Part shown: positions 52,610 to 63,590 of the stretch, piece by piece
Layout: every line of letters starts with the position of its first letter
Position numbering within the stretch: the first letter of the stretch is position 1
From: Pseudomonas mendocina
Lineage (GTDB): Bacteria > Pseudomonadota > Gammaproteobacteria > Pseudomonadales > Pseudomonadaceae
NCBI RefSeq assembly: GCF_900636545.1
Contig: NZ_LR134290.1
Span: 1,178,001 to 1,242,000 of the forward strand
Length of the DNA: 64,000 nucleotides
Direction of reading: 5' to 3'
The notes under the pieces: generated by a model
What the model saw: only the letters and a program-made list of their open reading frames with translations
Databases searched by the model: none
What the model was told of the DNA's origin: nothing
Translations under genes and position numbers: made by a program

Positions 52610-53554
52610 CTACGACTGTCCTGATAAGCGATCTGGTATTGCATCCATGCTGTCGCATATCTCCTCAAGAAGCTCAGAGAATGCACTCATAGCGGTCACC
52701 ACTTTTTGGTACTCAGAAAGGCTAGCTGAGCATGCATCGCTGAGAGGAAACGGTTCCAGCACCCCCATCGTATAGCTCACACATTTCTTGGTCGGATGAT
52801 CTACGAGTAGGTACTCGCCACACGGTTGTTTCACGGTCTCTTGCCAGGGCTCAATTGAACGAACTGCACGCATGATTTGCCCGACCATGAGTCTAGGAGC
52901 AAATGAGTGAACAGATAGGTCGCGGAAATTGCGACTAAGCTTTCGATAAGCCGAATCATTCATCGTATCCAGAGCAGCCAGAAACACATTAAATCGTGTC
53001 CAGCGCTGACCAAGGCGAATGACTTGCTTTCTGCGATCAGAGCGTCGGAGCCCTTGTCCGGGCCTCAAACCATCTTGATCAAGTCGATCAACGTAGCTTG
53101 GATCTACAAGGCAGTTGGCCTGATGTAAAAGTGTTTCTGTAAGAAGCATCAGGCGATCACTGACTGCACTAGGTTGATGCATGCAGAAGAAAGCTAGCGG
53201 CTTAACGAAGTGATGCAGCAGTTGCCACTTGTCTTCATCCTTCTCAAAAGACTCAACAACGGCATTCCATGCGTGCCAGTCTCGCAGGTATTTCCCCCAG
53301 GCATTTATCGTATTGATAGTTTCCTGAATTTCAGCAGCGGCGCCCCAAGACCAAGCAAAGTTGCCATTGGCTGCGCGTGCTCGTTTCACTGCCTCGTAGC
53401 CCACCAAGCCAGGAGTCCCGCAAGTGTTCGCAAGAAGCTGCTTGTAAAATCGCTCCATGGCTTCAGTGGTGAGGTTTCGCCATGAGATCCAGCCTTCACT
53501 ATTGGCGAAATTCTCCTCCGGCTGACCGGACGAGCTGGCGGAGTCTTCAGTCAT
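52610..53554 (-). CDS. Unknown protein with HEPN-like Rx4H motif, next to attR
   Basis: The 314-residue protein starts at ATG 53554 (MTEDSASSSGQPEENFANSE) and is mostly helical, with no signal peptide. The stretch AYRKLSRNFRDLSVHSFAPR contains R-D-L-S-V-H (Rx4H), which resembles the catalytic motif of HEPN ribonucleases (usually in an R-N-x-x-x-H context). Codon use is more A/T-ending than the core genes nearby, suggesting acquired DNA. It lies between attR and ychF, so it is outside the prophage as defined. The HEPN call is tentative. Confidence 0.6.
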   Translation of the reverse strand: MTEDSASSSGQPEENFANSEGWISWRNLTTEAMERFYKQLLANTCGTPGLVGYEAVKRARAANGNFAWSWGAAAEIQETINTINAWGKYLRDWHAWNAVVESFEKDEDKWQLLHHFVKPLAFFCMHQPSAVSDRLMLLTETLLHQANCLVDPSYVDRLDQDGLRPGQGLRRSDRRKQVIRLGQRWTRFNVFLAALDTMNDSAYRKLSRNFRDLSVHSFAPRLMVGQIMRAVRSIEPWQETVKQPCGEYLLVDHPTKKCVSYTMGVLEPFPLSDACSASLSEYQKVVTAMSAFSELLEEICDSMDAIPDRLSGQS

Positions 53555-53732
53555 AACGCAACCAAAATTGCAGTTCAAAGAAGGCTTAACTCTGTCGTGC
53601 TTTCCGACTAACCGCAAGAATCCACCCACAGGAAAAGCAGAGAAGATCGTTACGAACTGGTTCACCAGTCTCAAGACGTCTCAAGCAAAACCAGTGTGGT
53701 AGCGAAGTAATCCGGCAACTCCCCACCCCAAA

Positions 53733-53768
53733 AACAACAAACCCCCGCCGAAGCGGGGGTTTTGTTTA
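53733..53768 (-). terminator. Terminator of the pth-ychF transcript (usable from both sides)
   Basis: ACCCCCGC and GCGGGGGT form a perfect 8-bp stem around CGAA (53741-53760). On the minus strand TTTGTTGTTTTT follows; on the plus strand TTTTGTTT follows. It lies 26 nt after the ychF stop. Confidence 0.9.
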
Positions 53769-53785
53769 TGCACTGCTCCCAACGA

Positions 53786-54886
53786 TCAAACGTTAAAGCG
53801 GAAGTGCATTACGTCGCCGTCCTTGACGATATAGTCCTTGCCTTCCAGGCGCCATTTGCCGGCTTCCTTGGCGCCGCTTTCACCCTTGTAGGCGATGAAG
53901 TCGTCGTAGGCGACCACTTCGGCGCGGATAAAGCCTTTCTCGAAGTCAGTGTGGATCACGGCGGCGGCCTGCGGGGCGGTGGCGCCGACACGGACGGTCC
54001 AGGCACGCACTTCCTTCACGCCAGCGGTGAAGTAGGTCTGCAGGTTGAGCAGCGAGTAACCGGCGCGGATCACGCGGTTCAGGCCCGGCTCTTCCATGCC
54101 CATGGTTTCGAGGAACATCTGCATTTCTTCCAGATCGTCCAGTTCGGCGATCTCGGCTTCGATCTTGTTGCACACCGGTACGACGATGGCGCCTTCTTCT
54201 TCGGCGATGGCTTTCACCACGTCGAGGTGCGGGTTGTTCTCGAAGCCGTCTTCGGCGACGTTGGCGATGTACATCACCGGCTTGGTGGTGAGCAGGTGGA
54301 AGGTCTTGGCCAGGCGCTTCTCGTCGTCACCCAGGTCCTTGAGCAGGCTGCGCGCCGGTTTGCCTTCGGTGAGGTGGGGGATGAGCTTTTCCAGCAGGGC
54401 CTTCTGCGCCACGGATTCCTTGTCGCCACCCTTGGCGGTACGAGCAACGCGCTGCAGTTGCTTCTCGCAGCTGTCGAGGTCGGCCATGATCAGTTCGAGG
54501 TCGATGATCTCGATATCGCGCTTTGGGTCGACGCTGTTGGCGACGTGAATGACGTTCTCGTCTTCGAAGCAGCGCACGACGTGGGCGATGGCGTCGGTCT
54601 CGCGGATGTTGGCGAGGAACTTGTTGCCCAGGCCTTCACCTTTCGACGCGCCCGCGACCAGGCCGGCGATGTCGACGAATTCCATGGTGGTGGGGATAAC
54701 CTTTTCGGGCTTGACGATCTCGGCCAGGGCATCCAGGCGCGGATCGGGCATGGGCACGATGCCGCTGTTCGGCTCGATGGTGCAGAAGGGGAAGTTTTCT
54801 GCGGCGATGCCGGACTTGGTGAGGGCGTTGAACAGGGTGGACTTGCCGACGTTGGGCAGGCCGACGATGCCGCAGTTGAATCCCAT
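53786..54886 (-). CDS. ychF: Redox-regulated ATPase YchF (OLA1/Obg-like)
   Basis: The 366-residue TRAFAC P-loop protein prefers ATP and binds ribosomes. G1 is [15 protein letters not shown] (about 9-23), G3 is [19 protein letters not shown] (in part), and the altered G4 NVAED replaces NKxD, which explains ATP preference. A coiled-coil insertion and a C-terminal TGS domain ([20 protein letters not shown] in part; [15 protein letters not shown]) follow. Located next to pth, as in most gamma-proteobacteria. Confidence 0.97.
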   Translation of the reverse strand: MGFNCGIVGLPNVGKSTLFNALTKSGIAAENFPFCTIEPNSGIVPMPDPRLDALAEIVKPEKVIPTTMEFVDIAGLVAGASKGEGLGNKFLANIRETDAIAHVVRCFEDENVIHVANSVDPKRDIEIIDLELIMADLDSCEKQLQRVARTAKGGDKESVAQKALLEKLIPHLTEGKPARSLLKDLGDDEKRLAKTFHLLTTKPVMYIANVAEDGFENNPHLDVVKAIAEEEGAIVVPVCNKIEAEIAELDDLEEMQMFLETMGMEEPGLNRVIRAGYSLLNLQTYFTAGVKEVRAWTVRVGATAPQAAAVIHTDFEKGFIRAEVVAYDDFIAYKGESGAKEAGKWRLEGKDYIVKDGDVMHFRFNV

Positions 54887-54911
54887 GATGTGTCCCTCGG
54901 GGGAAAGGTGG

Positions 54912-55502
54912 TTACTTGGTGGCCTTCTGGCTATGCAGTTTGCGCATGGCCACGGTCCAGTCGCCGGCGAGTATTTCCGGCAGGACGTCCAAGGCGAAAT
55001 CGATGCTCTTGTCGAGCAGTTCCTGTTCGCTGCGTGGGGCGCGTCCGAGCACGTAGCCGGAGACTAGGCTGGCGTGTCCCGGGTGGCCGATGCCGAGCCG
55101 AAGGCGATGGAAGTTATTCTGGTTGCCGAGCTGGGCGATGATGTCGCGCAGGCCGTTGTGCCCACCGTGACCGCCGCCTTGCTTGAGCTTGGCGACGCCG
55201 GGTGGCATGTCGAGTTCGTCGTGGGCCACCAGGATCTCTTCGGGTTTGATCTTGAAGAAATTGGCCAGGGCCGCCACGGACTGGCCGCTGCGGTTCATGT
55301 AGGTGGTGGGGATGAGCAGACGAACTTCGCGCCCCTGGTGGTTGAATTTGCCCACCAGGCCGAAATACTTGCGATCTACGGAGAGGTTGACGCGCTGGCT
55401 GGCTGCCACGCGCTCAACGAAAAGGGCCCCTGCATTGTGCCGGGTCTGGTCGTATTCGGGACCTGGGTTTCCCAGGCCAACGATCAGTTGTACGGCAGTC
55501 AT
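54912..55502 (-). CDS. pth: Peptidyl-tRNA hydrolase
   Basis: It frees tRNA from prematurely released peptidyl-tRNA. The 196 residues include [20 protein letters not shown] with the catalytic His, [10 protein letters not shown], and [13 protein letters not shown] with the active-site Asp, then [13 protein letters not shown]. ychF begins 25 bp downstream, and rplY is 60 bp upstream. Confidence 0.97.
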   Translation of the reverse strand: MTAVQLIVGLGNPGPEYDQTRHNAGALFVERVAASQRVNLSVDRKYFGLVGKFNHQGREVRLLIPTTYMNRSGQSVAALANFFKIKPEEILVAHDELDMPPGVAKLKQGGGHGGHNGLRDIIAQLGNQNNFHRLRLGIGHPGHASLVSGYVLGRAPRSEQELLDKSIDFALDVLPEILAGDWTVAMRKLHSQKATK

Positions 55503-55524
55503 ACAGGAGCCCTTTCGCTAACAT

Positions 55525-55550
55525 GGCCCGGCGTGATCGCATGCCGGGCC
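55525..55550. repeat. Hairpin between rplY and pth
   Basis: GGCCCGGC (55525-55532) and GCCGGGCC (55543-55550) pair perfectly around 10 nt. There is no T-run on either side. It may weaken read-through from rplY into pth or stabilise the upstream message. Confidence 0.5.
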
Positions 55551-55562
55551 TGCTACTGACGA

Positions 55563-56177
55563 TTACTCGGCAGCGCCTTCGCCGGCAGCTTCTTCACGAA
55601 CGCGCGGCAGGTGGATGCTGGCTACCGGCAGGTCGCTGCCGTGGGCCAGAGCAACCAGCTCAACGCCTTTCGGCAGCTTGATGTCGGACAGGTGAACGGT
55701 CTGGTCAACAGCGACCTTGGCCATGTCGACTTCGATGAATTCCGGCAGGTCTTTCGGCAGGCAGGAAACTTCGACTTCGTTCAGGGCGTGCAGGACTTCG
55801 CCGCCGCCTTGCTTGACGCCAACGGAGCTGGCTTCGTTGATGAAGTGCAGCGGTACGTGGGCGGTCAGTTTCTGGCCGGCAACGACGCGTTGGAAGTCAG
55901 CGTGCAGAACGAAGCCTTTGGCCGGGTGGCGCTGCAGGGCTTTGATCAGTACGTTTTCTTTGGTGCCGGCAACGTCCAGGCTCAGGACGTGGCTGAAGGC
56001 AGCTTCGTTTTCCAGCAGCTTGGCCAGGTCTTTGGCCAGCAGGCTGATGGATTGCGGGGCTTTGTCGCCACCGTAGATTACGGCAGGCACCATGGACACG
56101 TTACGACGCAGGCGGCGGCTCGCACCTTTCCCCAGGTCGGAACGCACTTCGGCATTCAGGGCAAATTCAACAGTCAT
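55563..56177 (-). CDS. rplY: 50S ribosomal protein L25 (general stress protein CTC type)
   Basis: The 204-residue form has an N-terminal L25 5S-rRNA-binding domain ([31 protein letters not shown]) and the longer C-terminal TL5/CTC extension ([37 protein letters not shown]). Start ATG 56177 has GGAGAAGTGAA; a longer open frame upstream is spurious. It follows prs, separated by a terminator, so it needs read-through or its own promoter. Confidence 0.96.
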   Translation of the reverse strand: MTVEFALNAEVRSDLGKGASRRLRRNVSMVPAVIYGGDKAPQSISLLAKDLAKLLENEAAFSHVLSLDVAGTKENVLIKALQRHPAKGFVLHADFQRVVAGQKLTAHVPLHFINEASSVGVKQGGGEVLHALNEVEVSCLPKDLPEFIEVDMAKVAVDQTVHLSDIKLPKGVELVALAHGSDLPVASIHLPRVREEAAGEGAAE

Positions 56178-56238
56178 TTCACTTCTCCAAAATAGCCAAA
56201 CCGCCTTGTGGCTTGCGACCAGCCTCGGGCGGTAGGGC

Positions 56239-56262
56239 AAAAAGCCCCGCACGTGGCGGGGC
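56239..56262 (-). terminator. Terminator between prs and rplY
   Basis: On the minus strand GCCCCGC and GCGGGGC pair around CACGT and are followed by TTTTT. It lies 22 nt after the prs stop. Confidence 0.85.
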
Positions 56263-56284
56263 AGTGTGATCGGGCCAGTTCCGC

Positions 56285-57226
56285 TTAGCGGAACATGGCG
56301 CTGATCGATTCTTCGTTGCTGATGCGGCGGACCGCTTCGGCGACGACCGGGGCAATGTCGAGCTGGCGAATGCGCGCGCAGGACTGTGCCGCAGCGGACA
56401 GCGGGATGGTGTTGGTCACCACCAGCTCGTCCAGGACGGAATTTTCGATGTTCTCGATGGCGCGGCCTGACAGCACCGGGTGGGTGCAGTAGGCATAGAC
56501 CTTGGCGGCACCGCGCTCTTTCAGCGCTTTGGCGGCGTGGCACAGGGTGCCGGCGGTGTCGACCATGTCGTCGACCAGAATGCAGGTACGGCCTTCTACG
56601 TCACCGATGATGTGCATCACTTCCGACTGGTTGGCCTTCTCGCGACGCTTGTCGATGATCGCCAGGTCGACGCCCAGGCTCTTGGCCACGGCGCGGGCAC
56701 GAACGACGCCGCCGATATCGGGGGAGACGATCATCAGGTTGTCGAAGCGCTGGTCTTCGATGTCGTCGACCAGAACCGGGGAGCCGTAGATGTTGTCCAC
56801 CGGAATGTCGAAGAAGCCCTGGATCTGGTCAGCGTGCAGGTCGACGGTCAACACGCGGTCGATACCGACCACGGTGAGCATGTCGGCAACCACTTTGGCG
56901 CTGATCGCCACGCGAGCGGAGCGCGGACGGCGATCCTGGCGGGCGTAACCGAAGTAGGGGATGACCGCTGTGATGCGGGTGGCCGAGGAACGGCGGAAGG
57001 CATCAGCCATCACTACCAGTTCCATCAGGTTGTCGTTGGTGGGTGCACAGGTCGGCTGAATCAGGAAAACGTCCTTACCGCGGACATTTTCGTTGATTTC
57101 GATCATGACTTCGCCGTCGGAGAATTTACCGACCGAAGCATCGCCGAGGGGGATGTGCAGCTGACGAACGATCCGTCGCGCCAGATCGGGGTTTGCGTTC
57201 CCCGTGAAGACCATCATCTTGGACAC
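56285..57226 (-). CDS. prs: Ribose-phosphate pyrophosphokinase
   Basis: It makes PRPP from ribose-5-phosphate and ATP for nucleotide, His and Trp synthesis. The family-standard 313 residues result from the GTG start at 57226 (reading [20 protein letters not shown]), with GCAGGTACTGC before it. Key motifs are [20 protein letters not shown], the flexible loop [29 protein letters not shown] and the PRPP loop [13 protein letters not shown]. Located immediately downstream of the tRNA-Gln genes on the same strand. Confidence 0.96.
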   Translation of the reverse strand: MSKMMVFTGNANPDLARRIVRQLHIPLGDASVGKFSDGEVMIEINENVRGKDVFLIQPTCAPTNDNLMELVVMADAFRRSSATRITAVIPYFGYARQDRRPRSARVAISAKVVADMLTVVGIDRVLTVDLHADQIQGFFDIPVDNIYGSPVLVDDIEDQRFDNLMIVSPDIGGVVRARAVAKSLGVDLAIIDKRREKANQSEVMHIIGDVEGRTCILVDDMVDTAGTLCHAAKALKERGAAKVYAYCTHPVLSGRAIENIENSVLDELVVTNTIPLSAAAQSCARIRQLDIAPVVAEAVRRISNEESISAMFR

Positions 57227-57272
57227 GCGCAGTACCTGCCGGCTGAGGGTATACCTGGATGGGTATGGAAAA

Positions 57273-57347
57273 TGGCAGGGGCGGCTGGATTCGAACCAAC
57301 GCATGCCAGGATCAAAACCTGGTGCCTTACCGCTTGGCGACGCCCCT
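57273..57347 (-). tRNA. tRNA-Gln (anticodon TTG), copy 1
   Basis: The 75-nt cloverleaf on the minus strand has acceptor AGGGGCG/CGCCCCT, anticodon stem CCAGG/CCTGG with loop TTTTGAT (TTG), T-arm with GGTTCGAATCC, and encoded CCA. It lies between ispE and prs, as in other pseudomonads. Confidence 0.96.
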
Positions 57348-57403
57348 ATATTCTGTGTCGAACGCTGCATGACTCGGTTTGCGATGCCTCCCGAGGGAGG
57401 TTA

Positions 57404-57478
57404 TGGCAGGGGCGGCTGGATTCGAACCAACGCATGCCAGGATCAAAACCTGGTGCCTTACCGCTTGGCGACGCCCCT
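57404..57478 (-). tRNA. tRNA-Gln (anticodon TTG), copy 2
   Basis: It is base-for-base identical to the copy at 57273-57347, 56 bp upstream in transcription order. The flanks differ, so this is an old tandem duplication under gene conversion or a recent one with spacer change. Confidence 0.96.
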
Positions 57479-57504
57479 GTATCGTATAACCGAATGCTGA
57501 GCAT

Positions 57505-58380
57505 TCACTTCTTGGCCAATGCTTGGAGCTTGCGGTGCAGCATCGAAATGTTGCGACCTTGAGCGACAAAGCTCGGCAGAGTGCCTGGAAGTTGGCGGGC
57601 GACTTTATCAGCATCGTCCCGATTTGGGAAGCTCCCAAATACGCAAGCTCCAGTGCCGGTCAATCTAGCTGAAACAAATTTGTTCAACAAGATCAAAGCG
57701 TTACGAACTTCAGGGTAACGCTTCTCTACAACCGGCTGGCAGTCGTTACGACCACCCCCCGCAAGAAGGCTGCGAACTTTAATGGGCGGCGTATCCCGTG
57801 TCAACTCGGGCGAGCCGAAAACTTCTGCTGTGCTTACAAAGACTTGCGGCGTGGCGACGAGGAACCAGGGTTCCTCCAGTTCGACCGGTGTCAGGCGCTC
57901 GCCAACTCCCTCGGCGAAGGCCGCGCGGCCGCGCACGAATACCGGCACGTCGGCGCCCAGGGCCAGGCCCAGTTCGGCCAGGCGATCTTCGCCCAATTGG
58001 GTGTGCCACAGGTGGTCGAGGCCAACCAGGGTAGTGGCGGCATCCGAGCTGCCGCCGCCGATACCGCCGCCCATGGGCAGGCGTTTGTCCAGCCAGATAT
58101 CGGCACCCAGCACGGAGCCTGAAGCTTCCTGCAAACGCCTGGCGGCGCGCACGATCAGGTTGCTGTCATGCTGCACGCCTTCGATGGGCGTGTGCAGGTG
58201 AATTTCGCCATCCTGACGGATGCTGAAGCCGAGCTCGTCGCCGTGGTCGAGGAATTGGAACAGGGTCTGCAGCTCGTGATAGCCATCGGCGCGGCGGCCG
58301 AGGATATGCAGCATCAGGTTGAGCTTGGCTGGGGCGGGCAGGATCAGTTCGGCGTGGGTGGGGATGGCGGTGTTGGTCAT
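57505..58380 (-). CDS. ispE: 4-diphosphocytidyl-2-C-methyl-D-erythritol kinase
   Basis: The GHMP kinase of the MEP isoprenoid pathway. The 291 residues include [20 protein letters not shown] near the start, the ATP loop [20 protein letters not shown] (in full the Gly-rich motif), [17 protein letters not shown], and the C-terminal [15 protein letters not shown] 58380 ([14 protein letters not shown]) is used; the longer frame crosses dispersed repeats. It begins 231 bp after lolB, so it may rely on lolB read-through. Confidence 0.96.
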   Translation of the reverse strand: MTNTAIPTHAELILPAPAKLNLMLHILGRRADGYHELQTLFQFLDHGDELGFSIRQDGEIHLHTPIEGVQHDSNLIVRAARRLQEASGSVLGADIWLDKRLPMGGGIGGGSSDAATTLVGLDHLWHTQLGEDRLAELGLALGADVPVFVRGRAAFAEGVGERLTPVELEEPWFLVATPQVFVSTAEVFGSPELTRDTPPIKVRSLLAGGGRNDCQPVVEKRYPEVRNALILLNKFVSARLTGTGACVFGSFPNRDDADKVARQLPGTLPSFVAQGRNISMLHRKLQALAKK

Positions 58381-58416
58381 GGGGTGCGCTGACAGAGTCG
58401 TGTTAGGGGCTTGTCT

Positions 58417-58501
58417 CCCCTCTCCCGCTTGCGGGAGAGGGGCGGGGGAGAGGGGCGGCAAATCACCCTCTCCCCGGCCCTCTCCCATAAATGGGAGAGG
58501 G
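58417..58501. repeat. Pair of palindromic repeats upstream of ispE
   Basis: CCCCTCTCCCGC / GCGGGAGAGGGG (58417-58442) and CCCTCTCCCAT / ATGGGAGAGGG (58478-58501) are two perfect hairpins of one family, also seen at 38692. A REP-like fragment lies at 58555-58595. Together they fill the lolB-ispE gap. Confidence 0.75.
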
Positions 58502-58611
58502 AGTGGTCCGCGGAAGTAGTTGGCTGCGTGGCCTATCAACCGGCTGCGTGTTATGGGAGGCGCTGGACAAGTCGTCGCGGCTAAAGCCTCTCCCACGTAT
58601 GTACCGCTGGC

Positions 58612-59226
58612 TTACTGGCCGAGCTGTCGCGGCTGCCAGTCCTTGATCACCAAGGTCACTTCCAGATCCTGCCCGTAGAGCTTCATGCGCTCCGGCAGGG
58701 CGTAGCCGTTCTGCTCGGTGTAGCGCTTGTATTCGACTTTCCAGCCATCCTGTTCCAGTTGCGCCAGATGGCTTTCGCCATCGAGGGTGATGCGGCTGCG
58801 GCTCTCCGGGGCGGGCAGGCCGCGAATCCACCAGAGCAGGTTGGACACCGGCAGGTCCAGGCGCAGTTGCTCGCGCAGCAGAGCCTCGGGGGACTCGGCG
58901 CGGAAACGGCCGCGGTTGGACACTTCCAGCAGAATGTCACCCGGGCGCCCGGTCAGGCGCGCGGCGCCGCCGCCCAACGGGCCGGACAGGCGAATGTCGT
59001 AGTAGTCCTGGCGCTGCAGCCAGAACAGCGTGGCGCTGCCGGAGTCCTGCGGGGCGCGGATGCCGATCTTGCCATTGATCTGCCAGCCGTCGAGTTGGGC
59101 GATCTGCTGTTTATGGGCCTTCCACTGCGCCGGGTCGCCCTGGCCTTCCAACGCTTCGTGCGAGGTGAGGCCGGCGCAGCCGGCTAGCAGGGCGACAAGG
59201 CTGAATACGAGTAGGTGACGAATCAT
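58612..59226 (-). CDS. lolB: Outer-membrane lipoprotein receptor LolB
   Basis: It receives lipoproteins from LolA and inserts them in the outer membrane. The 204-residue protein has lipobox LLAGC (Cys17), [33 protein letters not shown] and [12 protein letters not shown], all LolB-typical. The ATG at 59226 shares its A with the TGA of the upstream TPR gene (TGATG), so it is translationally coupled. Confidence 0.95.
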   Translation of the reverse strand: MIRHLLVFSLVALLAGCAGLTSHEALEGQGDPAQWKAHKQQIAQLDGWQINGKIGIRAPQDSGSATLFWLQRQDYYDIRLSGPLGGGAARLTGRPGDILLEVSNRGRFRAESPEALLREQLRLDLPVSNLLWWIRGLPAPESRSRITLDGESHLAQLEQDGWKVEYKRYTEQNGYALPERMKLYGQDLEVTLVIKDWQPRQLGQ

Positions 59227-60953
59227 CAAAGAGTCTCGGAGCCGGTCAGGCGTAACAGAGTGTCACGCAGGATGGGGCTGTCAGGCGCTGCACTCAATGC
59301 ATCGCGCCAGACGCTGCGGGCTTCGCGCTGCTTGCCCTGGGCCCAGAGGACTTCGCCGAGGTGGGCAGCGACTTCGTGGTCGGGAAACTTCTCCAGAGCC
59401 TGGCGCAGCAGGCGCTCGGCCTCGTCCAGATTGCCCAGGCGATAGTTGACCCAGCCGAGGCTGTCGAGAATCGCCGGGTCGTCCGGGTTGAGCTGGTGCG
59501 CCTTGGCGATCAGGTCGCGCGCTTCTTCGTAGCGCGTGGTGCGGTCAGCCAGGGTGTAGCCCAGGGCGTTGAGGGCCATGGCATGCTCCGGCTCGCGCTC
59601 GATGATGTAGCGCAGGTCGGTTTCCAGTTGAGCCAGGTCATCGCGTTTTTCCGCCAGCATGGCGCGGGTGTAGAGCAGGTTCAGGTCGTTGGGGTACTGC
59701 TCCAGCCCGTCGTTGATGGCCTTCCAGGCCGGCTCGACCTGGCCGCTGTTGCTCAGGCCCTCGGCCTCGATCAGGTACAGCTGGATGGCGTAGTCCGGTT
59801 GGGCATCACGCGCCTGTGCCAGGCGCGCGCTGGCTTCTTCGCCGCGCTGTTGGGCGAACAGCAACTCGGCCTGGCGTTGCTGGGCCGGCAGGTAGTCGTT
59901 GCTCGGGCCAACCTGGGCGTATTCCTGCAGGGCGTTGTCGTTATCGTTCAGTGCCTCGTAGGCGCGGCCGAGGTTGTAGTGCGCGGCATCCACGTGGCTG
60001 CGGCGTTCGACCAGCTCTTCGAGGTAGACGATGGCCTCTTCCCAGGCTTCGGCCTCCAGGCAGACCAGGGCCAGGGAGAAGCGCAGGTCGTCGTCGTTGG
60101 GGTTTTCCTGCACCAGCTTGGAGAACTCGCCCTTGGCGTCGTCGAGGCGGTCCTGCTCGACCAGAAGGCGTGCGTAGGTCAGGCGCAGACGTTTGTCGTC
60201 GGGGTTCTTACGAATGCCTTTCTGCAGCAGTGGCAGGGCTTCGTCGCCGCGGCCGAGGCTTTGCAGCAGGCGCGCGCGCAGCAGGATCGGAGAAACCTGG
60301 TCGGCGCTGGCCGGGCTGTCCTCGAGCAGCTCCAGGGCTTCTTCGGCGCGGCCGTCCTGTTGCAGGAGGATGGCCTTGCCGAACAGCAGTTGGCTGTTGT
60401 CCGGGTTCTTGCTCAGCAGGCGGTCGAAGCCTTGCAACAGGCCGGCGCGGGTGTCCGGGTCGGTTTCCGCAGCAGACAGTGCAAGGAAATCGAAGTGGGT
60501 GTCACCCTGGCGCTGCAGCACCTGCTCCATATAGGTCATGGATTCGTCGTAGCGACCGGCGCGTGCCAGCTGCACGGCGGCGGCGCGTTGCGCGTCGATG
60601 TTGCCTGGTGCGTTGCTGGCCCAGATCAATGCGCTGTCCAGGGCAGCCTGTTCGGCGCCAAGGTATTCGGCAATGCGGAAGGCGCGCTCGGCGACGCCGG
60701 CATCGCCGGTGATCTGCGCCTGCTGCACGTAGTTGCCGAGGGCGATGTCGAAGCGGTTGCGCTGTCCGGCCAGCTCGGCGGTGAGCAGGGCGAACAGGCT
60801 TTCCTGGCTGAACGAGCCGTACTCGCTCGGTTCCAGCTGGGTGGTCTGGTCAGCTTCCTGTACCGGCGGAGTACCGTCCGGCTCGCTGGGGGCGAAGGTT
60901 TGGCAGCCGCTGAGGAAGGCGAATGCGGTGAGCAACGCGAGGGGTCTGTTCAT
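59226..60953 (-). CDS. TPR-repeat lipoprotein (PA4667 type)
   Basis: The 575-residue lipoprotein has signal [12 protein letters not shown] (Cys17) and about twelve TPR units (e.g. [60 protein letters not shown]). In Pseudomonas a TPR lipoprotein is always upstream of lolB and divergent from hemA. It probably acts as a scaffold at the outer membrane. The start ATG 60953 ([11 protein letters not shown]) has AAGGCACT upstream; a longer frame is not supported. Confidence 0.9.
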   Translation of the reverse strand: MNRPLALLTAFAFLSGCQTFAPSEPDGTPPVQEADQTTQLEPSEYGSFSQESLFALLTAELAGQRNRFDIALGNYVQQAQITGDAGVAERAFRIAEYLGAEQAALDSALIWASNAPGNIDAQRAAAVQLARAGRYDESMTYMEQVLQRQGDTHFDFLALSAAETDPDTRAGLLQGFDRLLSKNPDNSQLLFGKAILLQQDGRAEEALELLEDSPASADQVSPILLRARLLQSLGRGDEALPLLQKGIRKNPDDKRLRLTYARLLVEQDRLDDAKGEFSKLVQENPNDDDLRFSLALVCLEAEAWEEAIVYLEELVERRSHVDAAHYNLGRAYEALNDNDNALQEYAQVGPSNDYLPAQQRQAELLFAQQRGEEASARLAQARDAQPDYAIQLYLIEAEGLSNSGQVEPAWKAINDGLEQYPNDLNLLYTRAMLAEKRDDLAQLETDLRYIIEREPEHAMALNALGYTLADRTTRYEEARDLIAKAHQLNPDDPAILDSLGWVNYRLGNLDEAERLLRQALEKFPDHEVAAHLGEVLWAQGKQREARSVWRDALSAAPDSPILRDTLLRLTGSETL

Positions 60954-61074
60954 AGTGCCTTGTCGTGCGTTATTCCGGGGCGAGGGCCGTGCTGGCTCGT
61001 GCCCTGCGACGTTCGCGGCATCATGACACAAGCCTTGGAGCAAGCCCACTGGCCTGGACGATGCGGCGAACTGT

Positions 61075-61089
61075 CTATTGGGACAATAG
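61075..61089. promoter_or_regulatory. Dyad in the hemA / TPR-lipoprotein divergent region
   Basis: CTATTG-GGA-CAATAG is a perfect 6-bp inverted repeat in the 209-bp region between the divergent starts. It could be an operator or overlap a promoter (AGGACAATTGCC follows at 61120). No Anr/Fnr box is evident. Confidence 0.4.
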
Positions 61090-61162
61090 GTCGCGGGAGT
61101 TGTTCTCTCGGGGGCGAAGTAGGACAATTGCCGGCTCTCGTACTGCCCCTCAGCGACCCTGC

Positions 61163-62443
61163 ATGGCCTTTATCGCCCTCGGTATCAACCACAAGACCGC
61201 CTCGGTAGAGGTGCGCGAGCGCGTTGCCTTCACCCCTGAGCAACTGGTCGAGGCACTGCAGCAGCTGTGTCGGCTGACGCCCAGTCGCGAGGCCGCGATC
61301 CTCTCTACCTGCAACCGCAGCGAACTGTACCTGGAGCAGGATCAGCTGAGCAGCGACGAAGTGTTGCAGTGGCTGGCCAACTATCATCGCCTGAGCATCG
61401 ACGAGCTGCGTGCCTGTGCCTATGTGCACAGTGAGCAGGACGCGGTGCGCCACATGATGCGCGTGGCCTGCGGGCTGGACTCCATGGTCCTCGGCGAGCC
61501 GCAGATTCTCGGCCAGCTCAAATCAGCCTACGCCGTGGCGCGTGAGGCGGGCACCGTCGGCCCGCTGCTCGGGCGCCTGTTCCAGGCCACCTTCAGTACC
61601 GCCAAGACCGTGCGCACCGACACCGCCATTGGCGAGAACCCGGTGTCCGTAGCCTTCGCTGCGGTCAGCCTGGCCAAGCAGATCTTCGCCGACCTCAATC
61701 GCAGCCAGGCGCTGCTGATCGGCGCTGGCGAAACCATCAGCCTGGTGGCGCGCCATCTGCATGATCAAGGCATCAAGCGCATCGTCGTTGCCAACCGAAC
61801 GCTGGAGCGCGCCAGCCAGTTGGCCGAGCAGTTCGGCGCGCATGCTGTGCTGCTCTCGGACATTCCCGATGAGCTGGCGCACAGCGATATCGTCATCAGC
61901 TCCACTGCCAGCCAACTACCGATTCTCGGCAAGGGGGCCGTGGAAAGTGCGCTGAAAAAGCGCAAGCACAAGCCGATCTTCATGGTCGACATCGCCGTAC
62001 CGCGCGATATCGAACCGCAGGTGGGCGAGCTGGATGACGTCTACCTCTATACCGTCGATGACTTGCACGAAGTCATCGAGGAAAACCTCAAGAGCCGCCA
62101 GGGCGCGGCGCAGGCTGCCGAGGAATTGGTCGCTGCCGGCACTGACGATTTCATGCAGCGCCTGCGTGAGCTGGCCGCGGTCGACGTGCTCAAGGCCTAC
62201 CGCCAGCAGGCCGAGCGCCTGCGCGACGAGGAGCTGGCCAAGGCCCAGCGTATGCTGGTCAACGGTAGCAATCCCGAGGACGTGCTGGCGCAACTGGCCC
62301 GTGGCCTGACCAACAAGCTGCTGCACGCGCCCAGCGTACGCATGAAGAAACTTACCGCCGAGGGGCGCATCGACGCGCTCAGCCTGGCCCAGGAATTGTT
62401 CGCCCTCGACGAGAGCGCGCCGCAGGACAAAGGTCTGCAATGA
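61163..62443 (+). CDS. hemA: Glutamyl-tRNA reductase
   Basis: It makes glutamate-1-semialdehyde, the first step of haem synthesis in the C5 pathway. In 426 residues, [15 protein letters not shown] contains the catalytic Cys, [20 protein letters not shown] (in part) is the substrate site, and [16 protein letters not shown] binds NADPH. The ATG at 61163 starts [20 protein letters not shown], as in Pseudomonas. The stop overlaps prfA by 4 nt (ATGA). Confidence 0.97.
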   Translation: MAFIALGINHKTASVEVRERVAFTPEQLVEALQQLCRLTPSREAAILSTCNRSELYLEQDQLSSDEVLQWLANYHRLSIDELRACAYVHSEQDAVRHMMRVACGLDSMVLGEPQILGQLKSAYAVAREAGTVGPLLGRLFQATFSTAKTVRTDTAIGENPVSVAFAAVSLAKQIFADLNRSQALLIGAGETISLVARHLHDQGIKRIVVANRTLERASQLAEQFGAHAVLLSDIPDELAHSDIVISSTASQLPILGKGAVESALKKRKHKPIFMVDIAVPRDIEPQVGELDDVYLYTVDDLHEVIEENLKSRQGAAQAAEELVAAGTDDFMQRLRELAAVDVLKAYRQQAERLRDEELAKAQRMLVNGSNPEDVLAQLARGLTNKLLHAPSVRMKKLTAEGRIDALSLAQELFALDESAPQDKGLQ

Positions 62444-63522
62444 AAGCTTCACTGTTGAACAAGCTGGACAACCTCAGCGACCGCTTCGAGGAACTGACGG
62501 CGCTGCTCGGCGATGCCGAGGTGATTTCCAAGCAGACGCAGTTCCGCGCCTATTCCAAGGAATACGCCGAGATCGAGCCGGTGATCGCCACCTTCCGCGA
62601 GCTGCGCAAGGTGCAGGACGACCTCGAGGGCGCGCAAGCGCTGCTCAAGGACAGCGACCCGGATCTGCGTGAGATGGCTGAGCTGGAAGTGGATCAGGCC
62701 AAGGAGTCGCTGGTCGGCCTGGAAGACAAGCTGCAGCGCATGCTGCTGCCCAAGGACCCCAACGACGGGCGCAACGTCTATCTGGAAATCCGCGCCGGCA
62801 CCGGCGGCGACGAGGCAGCGATCTTCTCCGGCGATCTGTTCCGCATGTACTCGCGCTACGCCGAGAAGCAGGGCTGGCGGGTCGAGGTGCTGTCGGCCAA
62901 CGAGGGCGAGCATGGCGGCTTCAAGGAAGTGATCGCCCGCGTCGAGGGTGACAACGTCTACGCCAAGCTCAAGTTCGAATCCGGTGCCCATCGCGTGCAG
63001 CGCGTGCCGGAAACCGAATCCCAGGGCCGTATCCACACCTCGGCCTGCACCGTGGCGGTGCTGCCGGAGCCGGACGAGCAGATGGCCATCGAGATCAACC
63101 CGGCCGATCTGCGTGTCGATACCTACCGCAGCTCCGGCGCGGGCGGTCAGCACGTCAACACCACCGACTCGGCAATCCGCATTACCCACATCCCCACCGG
63201 CACCGTGGTGGAATGCCAGGAAGAGCGTTCGCAGCACAAGAACCGCGCCAAGGCCATGGCCTGGCTCGCGGCCAAGCTGCAGGACCAGCAGGAAGCGGCG
63301 GCGCACAAGGAAATCTCCGAGACGCGCAAGCTGCTGGTGGGCTCGGGCGATCGCTCCGAGCGCATCCGCACCTACAACTTCCCGCAGGGCCGGGTGACCG
63401 ACCACCGCATCAACCTGACCCTGTATTCGCTGAACGAAGTGATTGCCGGCGGCGTGGACGCAGTAATCGAGCCGTTGCTTGCGGAATATCAGGCTGACCA
63501 GTTGGCGGCACTGGGCGATTGA
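62440..63522 (+). CDS. prfA: Peptide chain release factor 1
   Basis: It reads UAA and UAG stops. The 360 residues contain the anticodon-like PAT loop region ([20 protein letters not shown] with PxT as PET) and the peptidyl-hydrolysis GGQ in [18 protein letters not shown], whose Gln is methylated by PrmC, encoded next. It is translationally coupled to hemA. Confidence 0.97.
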   Translation: MKASLLNKLDNLSDRFEELTALLGDAEVISKQTQFRAYSKEYAEIEPVIATFRELRKVQDDLEGAQALLKDSDPDLREMAELEVDQAKESLVGLEDKLQRMLLPKDPNDGRNVYLEIRAGTGGDEAAIFSGDLFRMYSRYAEKQGWRVEVLSANEGEHGGFKEVIARVEGDNVYAKLKFESGAHRVQRVPETESQGRIHTSACTVAVLPEPDEQMAIEINPADLRVDTYRSSGAGGQHVNTTDSAIRITHIPTGTVVECQEERSQHKNRAKAMAWLAAKLQDQQEAAAHKEISETRKLLVGSGDRSERIRTYNFPQGRVTDHRINLTLYSLNEVIAGGVDAVIEPLLAEYQADQLAALGD

Positions 63523-63590
63523 GTTTCGCTTGAGGTCGTTGCGGTGCGCATGGCGCGCCCTACGGAGCGCGTGCCGCTTGCAGCAGAACC

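Noticed and set aside
60965-61162. N-terminal extension of hemA in the open frame
   Set aside because: Glutamyl-tRNA reductase starts [12 protein letters not shown] in Pseudomonas; the extra residues cover the divergent promoter region.
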